64,000 bases of DNA from Utricularia gibba (GCA_002189035.1 NEEC01000012.1:1178001-1242000), one strand, 5' to 3'. Counted from the first letter of the stretch, positions 22,706-34,799 are shown. Notes: a model not told the origin generated them from the letters alone. A program made the numbers and translations.

Positions 22706-23309
22706 TGATGAGCCCCAGGAAGATAATGAAGTGTATTTGAAGAATGATGAGGAGTTTGTTCAAGTGAACAAATTAGAAAGAAAGATGATTCCACCAGGAC
22801 CAATGACTAGGAGCAAGACAAAGATGGTTGAAGATACACTTAAGGGTCTACTCAATACCATTGGAATCAAACATGGGCTTGAAGACATCCCATCAAAAGA
22901 GCTCAACTACTTGAAGATGGACTTAACTTAGAGCATTGGGCTTGTTAGACTTTTCTATTTCATTTAGTTTGGACTATGTAATGTTAGTGCCCAATTCTAG
23001 AGTATAAATACTCTAGAGATGTACTAATTCAGGATCTTTGGTTATTTTATGTATCTTGTGAGGATTCCCCTCTCCTTTGAGTGCTTGAACACTCTTAACT
23101 TATCAAGCTTTGAGCTTGTGGCGTTCTAGGATTATCACTTCCAATCAATCTCTCTTTTCTGAAGTGTGGCTCCTAATTTTCTTTGTTTCGAAGTCTGGTT
23201 GCAAGAGATTTATTCTCTTGAGGGTAGACTTGGGTGGGTTCTCTTCTAAGCTTCAAAATCACCTCTTTTTTGTGGGTTGCTAATCTCTATAGATTAGAGG
23301 GTCACATCA
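22706..23309 (+). repeat. Solo LTR of the same gypsy family, 604 bp
   Basis: Begins TGATGAGCCCCAGG and ends GGGTCACATCA. It is the inverted partner of 20218-20821, with very few differences in the first half and a few in the second. It carries the polyprotein tail ORF 22707-22931 (VYLKNDEEFVQVNKLERKMI, GPMTRSKTKMVEDTLKGLL) ending at TAG. Flanks are AATTA (5') and CACAC (3'), unmatched; the 3' flank equals the 5' flank of the 20218 copy. Confidence 0.85.
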
Positions 23310-23324
23310 CACACTAGGCATGTG

Positions 23325-23399
23325 TTATGCGATACATAAGTGGAACAGTTGATTTCAAAACCACAACCCAAAATCGTGTTCCACTCATATATCGCATAA
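23325..23399. repeat. Short inverted repeat (hairpin)
   Basis: TTATGCGATACATAAGTGGAACA (shown here in two parts: TTATGCGATACATA, AGTGGAACA; 23325-23347) pairs with 23377-23399 over 23 positions with two mismatches. The loop is 29 bases. It lies 15 bases after the solo LTR. It may be the remnant of a foldback element. Confidence 0.7.
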
Positions 23400-23611
23400 T
23401 TCTTTTAGCTGTTATCAAATGTGAATAAGTTGGGGACTCCATATATATATATATCTACTAATCACTCTCACTACATAAAGGGTGTTTGGTTTTATACTTG
23501 TAAGATTATGTAACCTTTCTACCATACTTTCATATAAACTTGGGATCAGTCTTGTTACTTATATCATCATAGAAAAATTTTGTTCCAATTGCCATGCGCA
23601 TCTCAATTTTT

Positions 23612-26600
23612 TTACAATAACTCATTTAAAAACGTTTCATACTGTTCGCTGCATATCTTTTCTGGGAGATGAAAAATTCCTTCTTTTTGAGAAAATTGAA
23701 TAATAAGATAAAGATTTATCAGTCTTAAATCTGACATCACAAATTCAGCTTTTATGACCAGCTTGACGCTATCAAAATATTGAGGATTTTTCCTTGTTAA
23801 AATCAAATCATCCATGTATAAATAGATCAAAACAAGATCACTTTTCTTACTGAACTTCATATACATAGCATGCTCATGAGGGCATCTGAAAAAATTTTCT
23901 TTGATCAGATAAGAAGGAATTCTCATATTCCAAACTTGTAGGGCCAGCTTCAAACAATGCAACTTATTTACATAATTTAATCGCTGCTCAACATATACTT
24001 CTTCCTGAAGCACCCCATCCAAAAATGCTGACTTGATGCCCATTTGATAAATCTATTCGTTCATTTTGTTTGTATCCCTTAGCCACAAGTCTGGTCTTGA
24101 ACTTGTCAATGTTTCTATTGCATGTTTCTTAACATGTTGCACCCATTCCTTCATTTCATTAATAGTCTAGTCATGAGTCACTTAGCTATGTAATCATTGA
24201 CGTGCATGGATGTACCTCCTTAACCTCAGTAACTTCATTCTAGCAACCATAGAAACAAACAACAAGAGTTTTTTTGTAACTTTGGCCTCATGAAATCAGT
24301 AGAGGGGTGCCACCCCCTTTACAAACCTCTTACAGTTGCAACCCCTCTTTCCTTTTCTTTTCAATTCCTCAACCTTATACCGTCTGGTGGCTAAAACTTC
24401 ATAAAAAGTTGTCTTAAGAATGCTTGAAATAATAGAGTATGTATCCACAACTCCCTCATAAGTATTCTACTTTAAAGAGTGGCACTGCATCTCAATCTCA
24501 TGATGCATCACGGTATATATGGATACTAAGTCATATTTTATGGACTTTTCCTCATTGAAAATTACAAATGAAAATCATATGAAAGCTAAGAAACAGAGCT
24601 TTCTCCAATAAAAAAAAATCTCCAAAATTCGAGTACCCAAAGGAGAATTACAAAATTTGGAATTTAGACTCGAAAACCAGTTTCTAGGGCTCCATAGATT
24701 TAAGAGGTTTTAAAAATAAATTCATAACTTTTTGCTCACATCCTCAAACCAAGAAATGCTTTTTGAGACATAATCAAAACTTAAAAGGATGAAAAGGTCA
24801 CATTTATCATACCCCAAGAATCATAGTACATAAAAAGTCAGATTTATCAATCAGTATGTAAAATTCAAAAACTAAGACTAAATTAGCACTACAATGATAC
24901 TTATGTGCAAAAATATAGAACTAAATTGGTCTGAACTAAGCAATAAAACTTAATTTTTATAGCACAAAATAAGTAAATTTTGCACATTGAGTCACTCAAA
25001 AATATGTGTTATCACATGTGCCATAAAACCATTCATACATCATTTCATTGATCTATTCATTAAATATAGTGTAGTGGTTACTGCATAACTCCAAGACTCT
25101 CAAGCCTATGAGCTATAATAAAGCTATTAGCCATTTTCAAAACAATTCAATTTTTCTGCCCCACCACACTTGTGGTGTTCTTGTAGTTGTAAGAGATTTG
25201 TAAACACCAATTTCTCTATCATTTAGAATAAACTCACCACCTCTATCACTTCTATGAGCTTTGATTTTTCAAACCATTAAGAAGTTCAACATGACTTGAA
25301 CAACTAAAACAAACCAAAATCAGGATTTTGGTTTCATTATATAAATCCATGTCTTTTGAGAATAATCATCAACAGATAATCGAAAATATTTATTTCGTTG
25401 AACTATTCTTCACTTAATAGGCCCCCACACACGTTTCCAGGAATCAATTCTCGATACTCATTTGGGAATTACAATCCTTCCTTCTTATGACATGTGTTTC
25501 ACATAATTGATTTGAATAGCCTATAAGCAACAATCCCCTAACCATTTCACTTCCTTTTAGCATGGAACGATCATCAAAATTTAAATGAATGTACCTTATA
25601 CTTTATTTTAATTCATCTGATTTATAGCATAAATTCAGGCATATTGGAAAGACATGATTAATTTTCAAGCATGAACATATGGTTGGCTATCATCTTCACA
25701 TTTGTGATTCTCTTTTTCTTTGCATCTTTGATCTTCAACCTATTATCTGTTAAAATAATCTCAAATTCCTTCTTGAGCATTTTTCCAAGACTCAAAATGT
25801 TGTATTTTAATCGAAGAATGCACAAACATCCGTAATGATTTTATGACTGCCATTCTTCAAGGAAAATAATATATCTCCCTTGTCTACCACTTGAAGTTTA
25901 GGATAATTTCCAAGAGAGACATATTCTCCATAAGAACTATCAAGTTGATAAAATAATGGTTGATCTCCACACACATGAAATCGTTTGCTCATGAGTCCAA
26001 ATACCAAAGATTTGAATCAAAAGATGAGTGTGCAACTTCTCAACAAGTCATGAGAAGAATTGTTGAGTTTTTTTCAACTTTTATTACTTTGGGAATTTTC
26101 TGCACAATATCATTCTTACATTTCCATAAATAATGGCTATTCTGGTGTCAAGAATAACATAGCATTTGATTTATCAGCTCGTTTGAATGTCCCAAACTCA
26201 TTACTCCTTCCTCTTCCTCTACAACTTCAATGGGCTCTCCTCATGAACTAGCAAGTATTTTCATTGTTCTGATTAGTCGATGTTGTGATCCAACACCCAT
26301 TTCCACAGCCTCAACCATTACTTCGACCTTTCCCCAACCTCTAGTCTTACCACTTTCAAAGGTTTTCAACATGAAGAAGTTATGCACTAGCCTCATCTTC
26401 GAGATGCTACTATGGGAAGCTAACCAAGTGTCAGTAGTAAGATCTCAAATATGACAGCCGTGCAAGTAAGCTTAGACTTGAGATCAACAAAGTTATCTTA
26501 ATCTTAAGCTCATATTTTCGGTCATTACTAATGGGAGGCTAACCATGGCTTGCCTAGTATGGATGGCTAGGGATGTGACTCCTTAAGTTTGGAGATAATT

Positions 26601-27826
26601 GATTGATCAATAAAAGATTCATCACTCATGTTAGTGATGAGATCATATCTCAAGTAATTGCATCAAAGCCTAACAGTAAGTCCTGGGCCCAAGGTAATGA
26701 CACTCGAATTGTTTGAGTAGGTCATTGAGTGTTAGTGCTTGAATGCAATTATAAGTTCGATACATCAGAAAGACACACACCCATGTTCTGGTATGGAATG
26801 AGATATAAGTATGATGAAAGCTGTTCATTGCATGGTGGCTGGTCATGGAAGGGCTCAATCAGTTCACCTGATTATTCTTTAATCTTGAGGATCATGATAT
26901 GTTGCTAGACATCACTCATGATCGATAATGATGGATTTGATTAATTATGAGTTAATTAATAAATCCATTATTACGACCTTGATTGAAGAAGCCTATAGGG
27001 TCACACCCAATAGTTGAGTCAGTCATCGATATAAAATAAAATAACACAATTACATGAGATGTAATTCGTAAGGTGGATAAATTAAATAGAGAGTTATTTT
27101 GAGATTAATATTGATTAAACTCGAAATAAAAGATCTCATATAGATATGATTTAAAACATATACATGTCTCCAAAAGATAAGATCTTTATGGAGATATAAT
27201 TTGATATGTCACAAAATATCTATCAAAAAGATTTAGATCTTGAGATCTGCTCAAAGGGTCTAAGTGCTCTCTGAGACTGATCCACAAGGAGATGTTTTTT
27301 TCTACTAGCAACTGAGAAATTCAACCCGCATTCAAGAGCCTTGAGAAGGTTATCGACGGTGTGCTCCACGTGTGGATACCATAGAGGCCATCTGGTATTG
27401 GCGGTTGGTGAACAACGGAGTCATCTGAAAGGTATTTTGAACATCCATTCGTCATATATATACTGTATTCCAAGATCTGCGTTTGGGGTTTCTCAAAATT
27501 TTTAAAATTCCGCTGCATTTGAGACATACGATGTCTGCGAGAAACCTAACACCAACAAAGCATCTCATGCTTGCTTCACATTTGTTGCTCTTGCAACCTT
27601 TCCAAACATTTTGTCATCCAAGACCTAATGGATCAATAACAAGTCTTTTTTGTCACGTTTTTGCATAGTACCATCTATGGTTGATATTGATGTAGTGGTG
27701 ATAACATCCACAACTTCACATGCATCAAATAAAACCCTCATTTTCAAGTGCTAATTCTCAAAGTTGTCTTTTGTGAGGAGTGCAAATAAAACAAGACTAC
27801 CACTGGACATTTTTTAGGATAAATAA
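23612..27826 (-). pseudogene. Old Ty1/copia gag-pol, minus strand
   Basis: Blocks run right to left. Gag: LTKDNFEN-stop-HLKMRVLF near 27760, RDKKDLLLIH near 27640. Protease-to-integrase border: HVCGDQPLFYQLD and KLQVVDKGDILF near 25900. Integrase: KIKAHRSDRGGEF at ~25231-25270. RT: KSAFLDGVLQEEVYVEQ near 24000, the YMDDLILTRK catalytic block near 23810, EFVMSDLRLINLYL near 23720. RNase H and 3' LTR are absent. The frame is heavily broken. A ~1-kb foreign LTR-like block (26385-27391) sits between gag and protease. Confidence 0.8.
26398..27391 (+). repeat. Second copy of the ~1-kb LTR-like block
   Basis: It is the inverted counterpart of 12483-13194. Matching landmarks are TCTTCGAGATGCTACTATGGGA at its left edge, GGCTAACCATGGCTTGCCTAG, CAAAGCCTAACAGTAAG and GGAGCA/GTGCTCCACGTGTGG at its right. 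The part corresponding to 13195-13518 (the LTR start on the other copy) is absent, so this copy is truncated. It lies within the old copia element. Confidence 0.65.
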
Positions 27827-27827
27827 A

Positions 27828-27839
27828 GCTATGATACCA
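27828..27839 (-). other. Primer-binding site of the old copia
   Basis: Minus strand TGGTATCATAGC differs by one base from the initiator-Met PBS TGGTATCAGAGC and follows the LTR end CCGACA by three bases. Confidence 0.75.
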
Positions 27840-27842
27840 CTT

Positions 27843-28322
27843 TGTCGGAAGAGGGTTTTATGTTTCAAAAAAAATACAAGAACTAGTAAGAGAAGTTTTT
27901 ATTCATTCAACAAAAGAGATCAGCCCTCTCACATGCTACTACAATTTTCATATTTATAGCGGATGACTATCTCTGTTTAACTTTAATTAAGTATAACCAT
28001 CTAATAGATAAGATTTTAGAACTCCTTCAGAAGCTGCCACAAGGCTCTTTCATCCACAATTTACAGCACCCATTAACAAACACTATAAGAAAGGCTTCAA
28101 GTCTTGATCTCTAAGGTGATCTAGACTTGCCTCCTAAAGGTGAGCCTCCCAGAAGTTGGGGCTAAGGCCAAGCATGCCTACTGTTGATCTCTTGGACACT
28201 AGTGCTAGGCATGAGGGCATGGTGGGTTATATAAGCCAAGCCCTATAGGTATGGCTATCCAATGGTCAAAATGTAACCTGGACCTGGACCTGTTCACGTG
28301 TTGTTTCTATGGGTTTCCAACA
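27843..28322 (-). repeat. 5' LTR of the old copia, 480 bp
   Basis: On the minus strand it starts TGTTGGAAACCCATAG and ends CTCTTCCGACA, followed by the PBS and the gag region. A CTATAAATATGAAA-type TATA area is near 27950. The partner 3' LTR is missing, so no target duplication can be checked. Confidence 0.7.
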
Positions 28323-29815
28323 AGCCTTGCCTACCTATGCATAGATCAAAGGTTCCTCGGTTGGACCAACCTATGAGTTTAAGAAGAACATAATTTTTTT
28401 TAAACCTTATTTTTGTAATTTTATATCAAATTTTATAAACAGCTAAAAACATATAAATCAATATATGTAATTAAGATGTCATGTGGGAGAGGTATATTTT
28501 TTTAATTTTTTTGGTAATATTTACAAAATCAATATATTTAAAAATATAGAAAAAGAGAACTATATTTCTAATTTTATTAATTTATTCTCACCTATGGTGG
28601 TATACCATATTGAAAACATATAAATTTATCCTTCCCATATAGGTCATGAGTTAATTTTGGTTGATTCAATCAGTCATTCACCTAGAAAAGGTTGAATCGC
28701 TGTTGGAGTTATGAGTGGAGTGGGGTCATGTCCACTACTATTGAAGACTAGTGCATTAGTCAAAGAGTACTTGACAATAAGCTCTCGGAAGTTATGCACA
28801 AGCTCCGGCCAGCTGCACACCCTTATCTTCCAACAAGCAGACACCACACTGATAGAAATGAATATCCTTGTCTTTCAATAGGATTTAGTTTGAGTCGGCC
28901 ATGCCTTGGCTTTCTCTACCTTCATTCTTGATCTTCTTGCAATTTTCCTCCCCATCCTAAAGCACCCTTCCCACCTTTGTAAAGCTACCATTTGGAAGGA
29001 ATGTATACTATAAGAAGAAAGCCAAGTTTGTATTAATCCTGAATGACATTGGTAGTCGATCTCAAGTAATTTTATGCATCTAGTAAGCATGACAGATCCC
29101 ACATATTCAAGAGGTGCAAAATGTACAAATTGACCACTCACTTCGAATTGTCAAAAGTAGTGTTTGAACAACTAATGTTTGTGGTAGTACTAGAATCAAT
29201 TATCAACTCTCAATAATTGCAAGTAAAACACTCATAAATACTGATAACCATTCCTAATGCCATCTAGAATATACCTGAGAATTCCATTTTCGATAGATTG
29301 ATAGACTGTGTAGGCATTTGCATGTGGGCACTGGAAGCTGTCTTTGATGCCAATAGTTGATTACTGGTCATCATCCTTGTCAACTCTCTTTTTATGACCT
29401 ATAAGAGATCAGTGTATGATGAGGTAGTAGATGTATGAGAAATTCCCTCATCCATAGGTCTTTCAGCACATTTTAGTGCAACCCTATAAGAGCTATATAG
29501 TTCACTTGCTGCCTAGGCTGCAACGGCACTTGCATATATTGGTTCCAAGGCAACCTTTGCTCTTTTGCAGCATTTTTACCACCCTTTTTTCTCCATTAGG
29601 GAGGGCATTCTTTAATCGTAAAATAATTTTATGGTAAATGATGTTGCTTGTTGTAGATGTAATAGAATGTAATAACTCTTTGATGCCCTGGTTCAAGATG
29701 TAGCCCCAAATTTCGATCTCGTGCAAATTTAATCAGCATAACTGAATCAGTATGCATATTCATTATATCAATCTCCTTTTTACACATTTGTTACTCAACA
29801 TTCAAAAAGAGCAAT
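28323..29815. other. Spacer without recognised gene
   Basis: AT-rich sequence. An 88-codon minus-strand ORF (28875-29141) and a 74-codon one (29502-29726) show no motif I recognise. Some phrases recall decayed copia gag, but nothing firm. Confidence 0.4.
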
Positions 29816-29820
29816 ATAGG

Positions 29821-30418
29821 TGATGTGACCCTTTGATGTAAAGAGATTAGCAACCCATGAACATGAGGTGATTTTGATGTTTTGAAAGAAACCCATCCAA
29901 GTCTACTTTCCAAAGAATGAATCTATTGCAACTAGACTATGAAAGAAAGTAAAATTAGGAGTCACACTTTAGAATAAGTAGGGATTGGAATTGATAATCC
30001 TTGGACACCACAAACTTATAAACTTGATAAGTCAAGAGTGCTCAATTACTCAAAAAAGAGGAAATTCATCACAAAATTTAAGAAATGAACTAAAGGTTCC
30101 CCAAAGAGTACATCAATAGAGTAAAAATTAGGCTCTAACATTACAAAGTTTAAATTAAATTAAAAGAAAGACTATCAAGTGTAATAGCACATATCAATGA
30201 TGATATGTTTTGAGCCCTAAGGTAGATCCACTTTGAAATACTTTGAGCCCAATTTCTTACCTAAATGGTTGAGTAGATTTTTTAAGGTAGTTTCAATCTT
30301 CATGCTCTTATTTCTTGTGATTGATATACATGAAATGATCTTGCTATCCAAAGTATTCACATATGTAGCATCTTCAACATTCTTCAAATGTCCATAATCA
30401 TTTTGCTGCAGTTCATCA
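29821..30418 (-). repeat. Solo gypsy LTR with target duplication, 598 bp
   Basis: On the minus strand it starts TGATGAACTGCAGC and ends GGGTCACATCA. It is flanked by ATAGG on both sides (29816-29820 and 30419-30423), a perfect 5-bp target-site duplication. It is a diverged member of the family at 20218, 22706 and 45041 and carries the same polyprotein tail ORF in degenerate form (GLKNVED-like, ITRNKSMKIETTLKNLLNHL). This copy fixes the true LTR ends of the family. Confidence 0.93.
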
Positions 30419-30423
30419 ATAGG

Positions 30424-31050
30424 GCTTTGAAGTGTCATGGATTCATCCACACCCAAGATCTTATTCCAATTGACATACAAAATTTGATGCAAACCGAATT
30501 AAATCTATGTCAACTTAGTCAAACCAAAGAACTTTTCCACATATATTGCTATGCTACACCTCTCACATTTAGCTTTTGAAAACAGAGTATCCAACTCCTT
30601 TGATAGAGGTTCAATTTAGCATAATAATGCATAACGCTCAAATCACCTTGTTTCAAATTGTATAAATCAGATTGGATATCAAAAACCTATTGCTTTGACC
30701 TGTCCATAATGTGCTTCAAAATGGAGTTCAAAATCCAAGACATTAACATATAGTCATTTTTTATCCAAAGGCTGTAGGATGAATTACTAATTGGAGGTTT
30801 AGATATCTCACTAAGTATAACTCCTAGCTTATTCTTGGCTCCCAATGCCAATCAAACTTTCTGGCTCCAATTGAAGTAATTCTTTGTGTTTAGGAGCTCA
30901 CTTACTAGAGATGGACTTGGATGATCAGATCCTCTAATTTCTTTTCGGTTTGGTTGGAAAGACTTTGAGCTTTCTGTTAATGAATTTAATGTTGCTCTTG
31001 GTTTTGTGTTTGAAAATAAACTTACTTCTGCTCGTTATTTACAAGCCTTG
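30424..31050. other. Spacer
   Basis: AT-rich, no recognised coding motif or repeat terminus. Confidence 0.45.
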
Positions 31051-31054
31051 TGTG

Positions 31055-31140
31055 TGTTAGAATACATAATCCCACATCGGAAAATGAAAGTGGAATAGTC
31101 CAGTATATAAGAAATTACATATAACAAGTAATCGGTTGGG
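31055..31140 (+). repeat. Truncated LTR start
   Basis: TGTTAGAATACATAATCCC followed by ACATCGG is a common start of plant copia LTRs, and a CAGTATATAAG TATA-like box follows at ~31105. It is cut off within ~90 bases by the next element. Confidence 0.4.
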
Positions 31141-31191
31141 CCTAATCTTTTCTACTGTGATCAATGTTTCTTATTTACTTGGGCTTCACGT

Positions 31192-31884
31192 GTGCGCTTG
31201 CCCGACCCATCAAATCTTGAATTACAACACTGTGATTATCCCCCATCATATGATGTTCATAGTGCTTATGGTTCCATGTTTGTGTGTGAACCACGCTTTC
31301 CTAGTTCCAAACTCAAGGCCCATCACTTGAGGGCCCCTGCGCTGTTAGTTTTGAACAAGTATCTCAGAGGATGCTATTCTACCACTCACCAGGGCACCAA
31401 TGTGTTTTCCAAGGTGGTAGTGTTCTTCCTCTGGGCCATGATGAAGAAGATCCTGATCAACCTTGACTGGTGGATTGCCACGCACATGAATCGTGTCGCA
31501 TCGCGTAGCGAACGAGTACTTCCATTCGCATCCCTCATTACTAAGCTCGCGGTGCACCTCAACGTTGATCTCACTGCCAGCACACCCAAGGTGTATGCCC
31601 ATTTTCGGTACCTTGATTTGGTTGATCTTTTTCAGTGGAGTTACCTCAAGGAAGCTGGAGGCCGTGCCGTCTTTGTCTAAGCGAGAACGAAGAGTAAGAC
31701 CACCGTGATGCCGCAGAGTATTGTAGATCCATATGGTGACTCCTCTGACGTTCCTCTGGCGACTGCCCCTGCATCCCCGGACAAGCGCACCCTCCTGCTG
31801 GCTCTTCAAGATGTGCAGCGCCAGATCACTACACTGTCGTCCAAAGTGGACGCCCTCATCACCTCTCTGCCGCGCCATCACTAA
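31192..31884 (+). pseudogene. Plant transposon protein domain (Tat/Athila-type), one stop
   Basis: The frame is open for 162 codons to a TAA at 31678 and then continues in the same frame for 67 more codons to a TAA at 31882. The core reads LVLNKYLRGCYSTTHQGTNV, FFLWAMMKKILINLDWWIA, RVLPFASLITKLAVHLNVDL. This fits the putative plant transposon protein domain found in many Tat/Athila-like elements, where it is not an enzyme and its role is unknown. The tail (LLALQDVQRQITTLSSKVDAL) may form a coiled coil. The 5' part is probably missing, as no gag or pol lies upstream. GC content is higher than in its neighbours. Confidence 0.6.
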
Positions 31885-32668
31885 GGTACCCTCCACCCTG
31901 CTTGATGATGAGGACATCCTCAGAATTAAGTGTGGGGGAGAAGCTCTTCTCTATTAACGAACTATCTTTCGTTACTGTATTTGGACAATTTTTCGTCTGC
32001 TTTATTTTCTATGCTTGCGTTTTTATCTATTGAGTCCGCCCATATCATGCTTCCTAGGTTAGATGACATCCATGCTTAGGTATTCCTTACGCATGCTTCA
32101 TGATTAGGGTACCTAGACTTGTCTTGCTGCTAGGAAAACTTTCTAGATTTTTCCTTACTCTAAATTTCTTGCTTTTATGGCATGCATTAGGGTTGAGATT
32201 CATTTAGGATTGCCCTAATGTTTATGTTGTACATTCGCGGCCCAGTGACACCTCACTTCAAAAAAAAAACAGAGTATGCCAAAGGTAAGAATTGTCTGGC
32301 GAAACCGTGGATGACACACACTTTACTCATGAACCGTGAGGTTTCGTAATCCAGACAGTACTTCCCAAAATGGGGGTCCTTATTCAAAAAAAAGAGAAGA
32401 AAAGAAAAGAAAAGAGGAATAAGTCAATATGGCCCAAACTTTTTAAAATTAGAGAGCGATCCCAAATTGTCTCTTCCCCGATTGTGTTGTTTGAGTAGCA
32501 TGCTTTAAATTGATTTGAGGAGTTTGGAAACAAATAGAAGGTGATACATACAGTTATATAGAGATAGGTTACCTTAGTCATGCATCATGAGTTAGGTACT
32601 ATCAGAGCTATAGATTGTCTATCTGTTTTCATACTTGAGGACAAACATGATTTAAATGTGGAGGAATA
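31885..32668 (+). other. 3' non-coding part with polypurine tracts
   Basis: After the ORF come TTAAGTGTGGGGGAG (31926-31940) and, after ACTTGAGGACAAACATG, a second purine tract TTAAATGTGGAGGAA (32652-32666). These are the same phrases as in the Athila element at 19470-19503. A long A/G-rich run lies at 32386-32418. No ORF is recognised. Confidence 0.55.
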
Positions 32669-34022
32669 TGTGAAGTGTCATTTTCTTACTATTTCTTAGA
32701 TTGTTTTAATGCTTAATTCTGATTAGAAATGTCCAATTAGGAGTCTATAATATGAGATTTAGGTTTTTATCTAGTTTAGGGTCATTATCCTAAATCTTGT
32801 ATTTTATTTATTAATTTTGCTAGTTTTAATTGAGTTTTTCTAGAGGCACACACGTGGCAGTAAGTGAGATAAAGAGGGCATCAGATGGTGAAAAATTGGA
32901 TCTTCCCGAGCTGACACTCCCTTGATTTCCGGAAGACTGTAGACGCCTAACCATGAACCTTGATGTGCGAAACATGGGAGTCCCTAACAAGTGACATCAT
33001 TAGCATACCAGTATTAGAGCAGACATTTGTTTGCAAGTCATCCCAAGTTCAGTAGAACCAAGGGGACACTAAATCTCAGACTCTCATGGAAGTTCAAATC
33101 TGTTCAGACGTTGGATTAACAGTAGTTAGTTTAGTTTTAGACTTTTGTTTCTCTCTCTAGAGGATTTTCCTCTAGCTTCTCTTTAGAACCTTGTTTTCGT
33201 TTTCTTTAGTTTTTATGGTCGTTCGCGGTTAGAAACTCCCCTTCTAGGTTGGGATACTCCCAGATCTATGTTTCGTTAGCTTATCTTCATCTCTTCTTGG
33301 AATCCGAACGGGTTCCGTATGTTTTCACGTGACTATGTTGCAGTCTTTCTGTAGCAGTCCCCTTATTCAGGATTCATGGTTAACTGATCACTACCCGCGA
33401 GTCTTGGAGAGGAGCAAGGTGGAGAGCACCAACTCATGCCCTTTTGGTAGGAGGAAGACAACATATTGTCTGTGGCGGTACCTTAGGATCAATGGACAGT
33501 TAGTGACCTCGTATCTGGACTCATTGGGTCATTGGCAACACTCGGGCACACGCGCACAATTCGGCCGTGAGGGTACGCTAGCAGGACCTCTTATTCTCAC
33601 GTTCATCCAAGGAGGAGCAACATCGGGCTATTCTTGTGCCTTCTTGCAAGAGAGTGTAAGGGACGGTAGACAATTCCGTACTCCTATAACCGAGTGCTCG
33701 AGAAGTCCAGAGAAGGGTGAAGACGCAACAAATATAGTTGGACGGAATTCCAAACCCAGGAACATTTACTTTATTTAAGTTTCATCGCTTACGTTTATTT
33801 TTGTTTTCTGTTCAAAGCCCCTCTTATTCCCTTACTCAAGTTTCATTATCAACATTTCTCACACCTTTTACTTTCAAAACCGTTTACAAATCGTGACAGT
33901 TGTATTTGGTGTACCTCATCTTTCACTAAAAAACGACTCCCTATGTTTGACACCCGTACTACGCTTTTGTGTTTAACGAGTTTTAAAAGTATTAAAATTT
34001 GTTGTGGAAATGACACGCATCA
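32669..34022 (+). repeat. Tat/Athila-like 3' LTR, 1354 bp
   Basis: Starts TGTGAAGTGTCATTTTC directly after the purine tract and ends AAATGACACGCATCA. TG...CA termini and length suit a Tat/Athila LTR. A 149-codon ORF inside (33329-33778) shows no domain and is most likely chance. The 5' LTR is not in the window, so the end is inferred from terminal sequence only. Confidence 0.5.
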
Positions 34023-34204
34023 ATACACAATTCCTGTACACCTACCACACCATGAACAAATGTTTACAAGATTGTAGAGGACATTGTAAGGAAATACATA
34101 TTATTCCACCAATGAAACTCAATGAAACATTTGTCTACGTGTATTTATAGAGAAGATTACAAAAGCAAAATGTAATTCATCTGTGAGGTTATACTGAAGA
34201 ATAA

Positions 34205-34790
34205 TTCATCTGCCCCTATGCAATACTCCGTCCGGATGACACTTCATCTTAATATGTGAGGTTATTTGTGACACATGAAACATGTCGTGGATACCTTGAA
34301 TATTGGCTCATAACTCAAATCAATACACTCTTTCCTCAATGCGTTCTAGGATTTTATACGATACCATGTAACATAGTCGTACCAATGCAACACCCTCACG
34401 TGATCACCTTTTAGGGTGACATCTTCAAGTATACTTGTTCCCCCACCTGAAATTCTAAGGGACTCCGCACTTCTATATAAATCTTCTATCGACTTTGTGC
34501 TGCCACCAAGTTTTCACGGATAATACAGACAGCTTCTTCTACGTACTGAAATCAACTCCAAGGATCCTTCACATCCCTACTTCGCCCCAATGCAACAAGT
34601 AAAAACAACGGCATCTGTACAAAGGTTCACATGGCTTCATCATCAGCCTTACTTGGAAAGCTATTATTATATAAACAAACTTCGCTAGGTAGATGTGCTC
34701 CACCATGTCCCCCAAAATTCTAGTGCACATCCATATGCTAGATCCTCAAACCTCAGAATGATGTGTTCGCACTAGCTATCTATCTAAGGG
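34205..34790 (-). pseudogene. Ty3/gypsy integrase C-terminal relic
   Basis: Minus-strand translation gives, with stops, a EPLYRCRCFYLLHWGEVGM block, EEAVCIIRENLVAAQSR, a stop, KIYIEVRSPLEFQVGEQVYL and KMSP. Chromovirus-like gypsy polyproteins have at this place EALYGRRCRSP-W-EVGE, Q-AQSRQKSYAD--RR-LEF-VGD-VFLKVSP-KG. At least five stops lie in ~190 codons. Neither RT nor LTR was identified nearby. Confidence 0.7.
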
Positions 34791-34799
34791 TGCATCACC

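Noticed and set aside
33329-33778. 149-codon ORF within the LTR-like block
   Set aside because: No domain or compositional sign of a protein. The stretch lies inside the 32669-34022 LTR and is most likely a chance frame.
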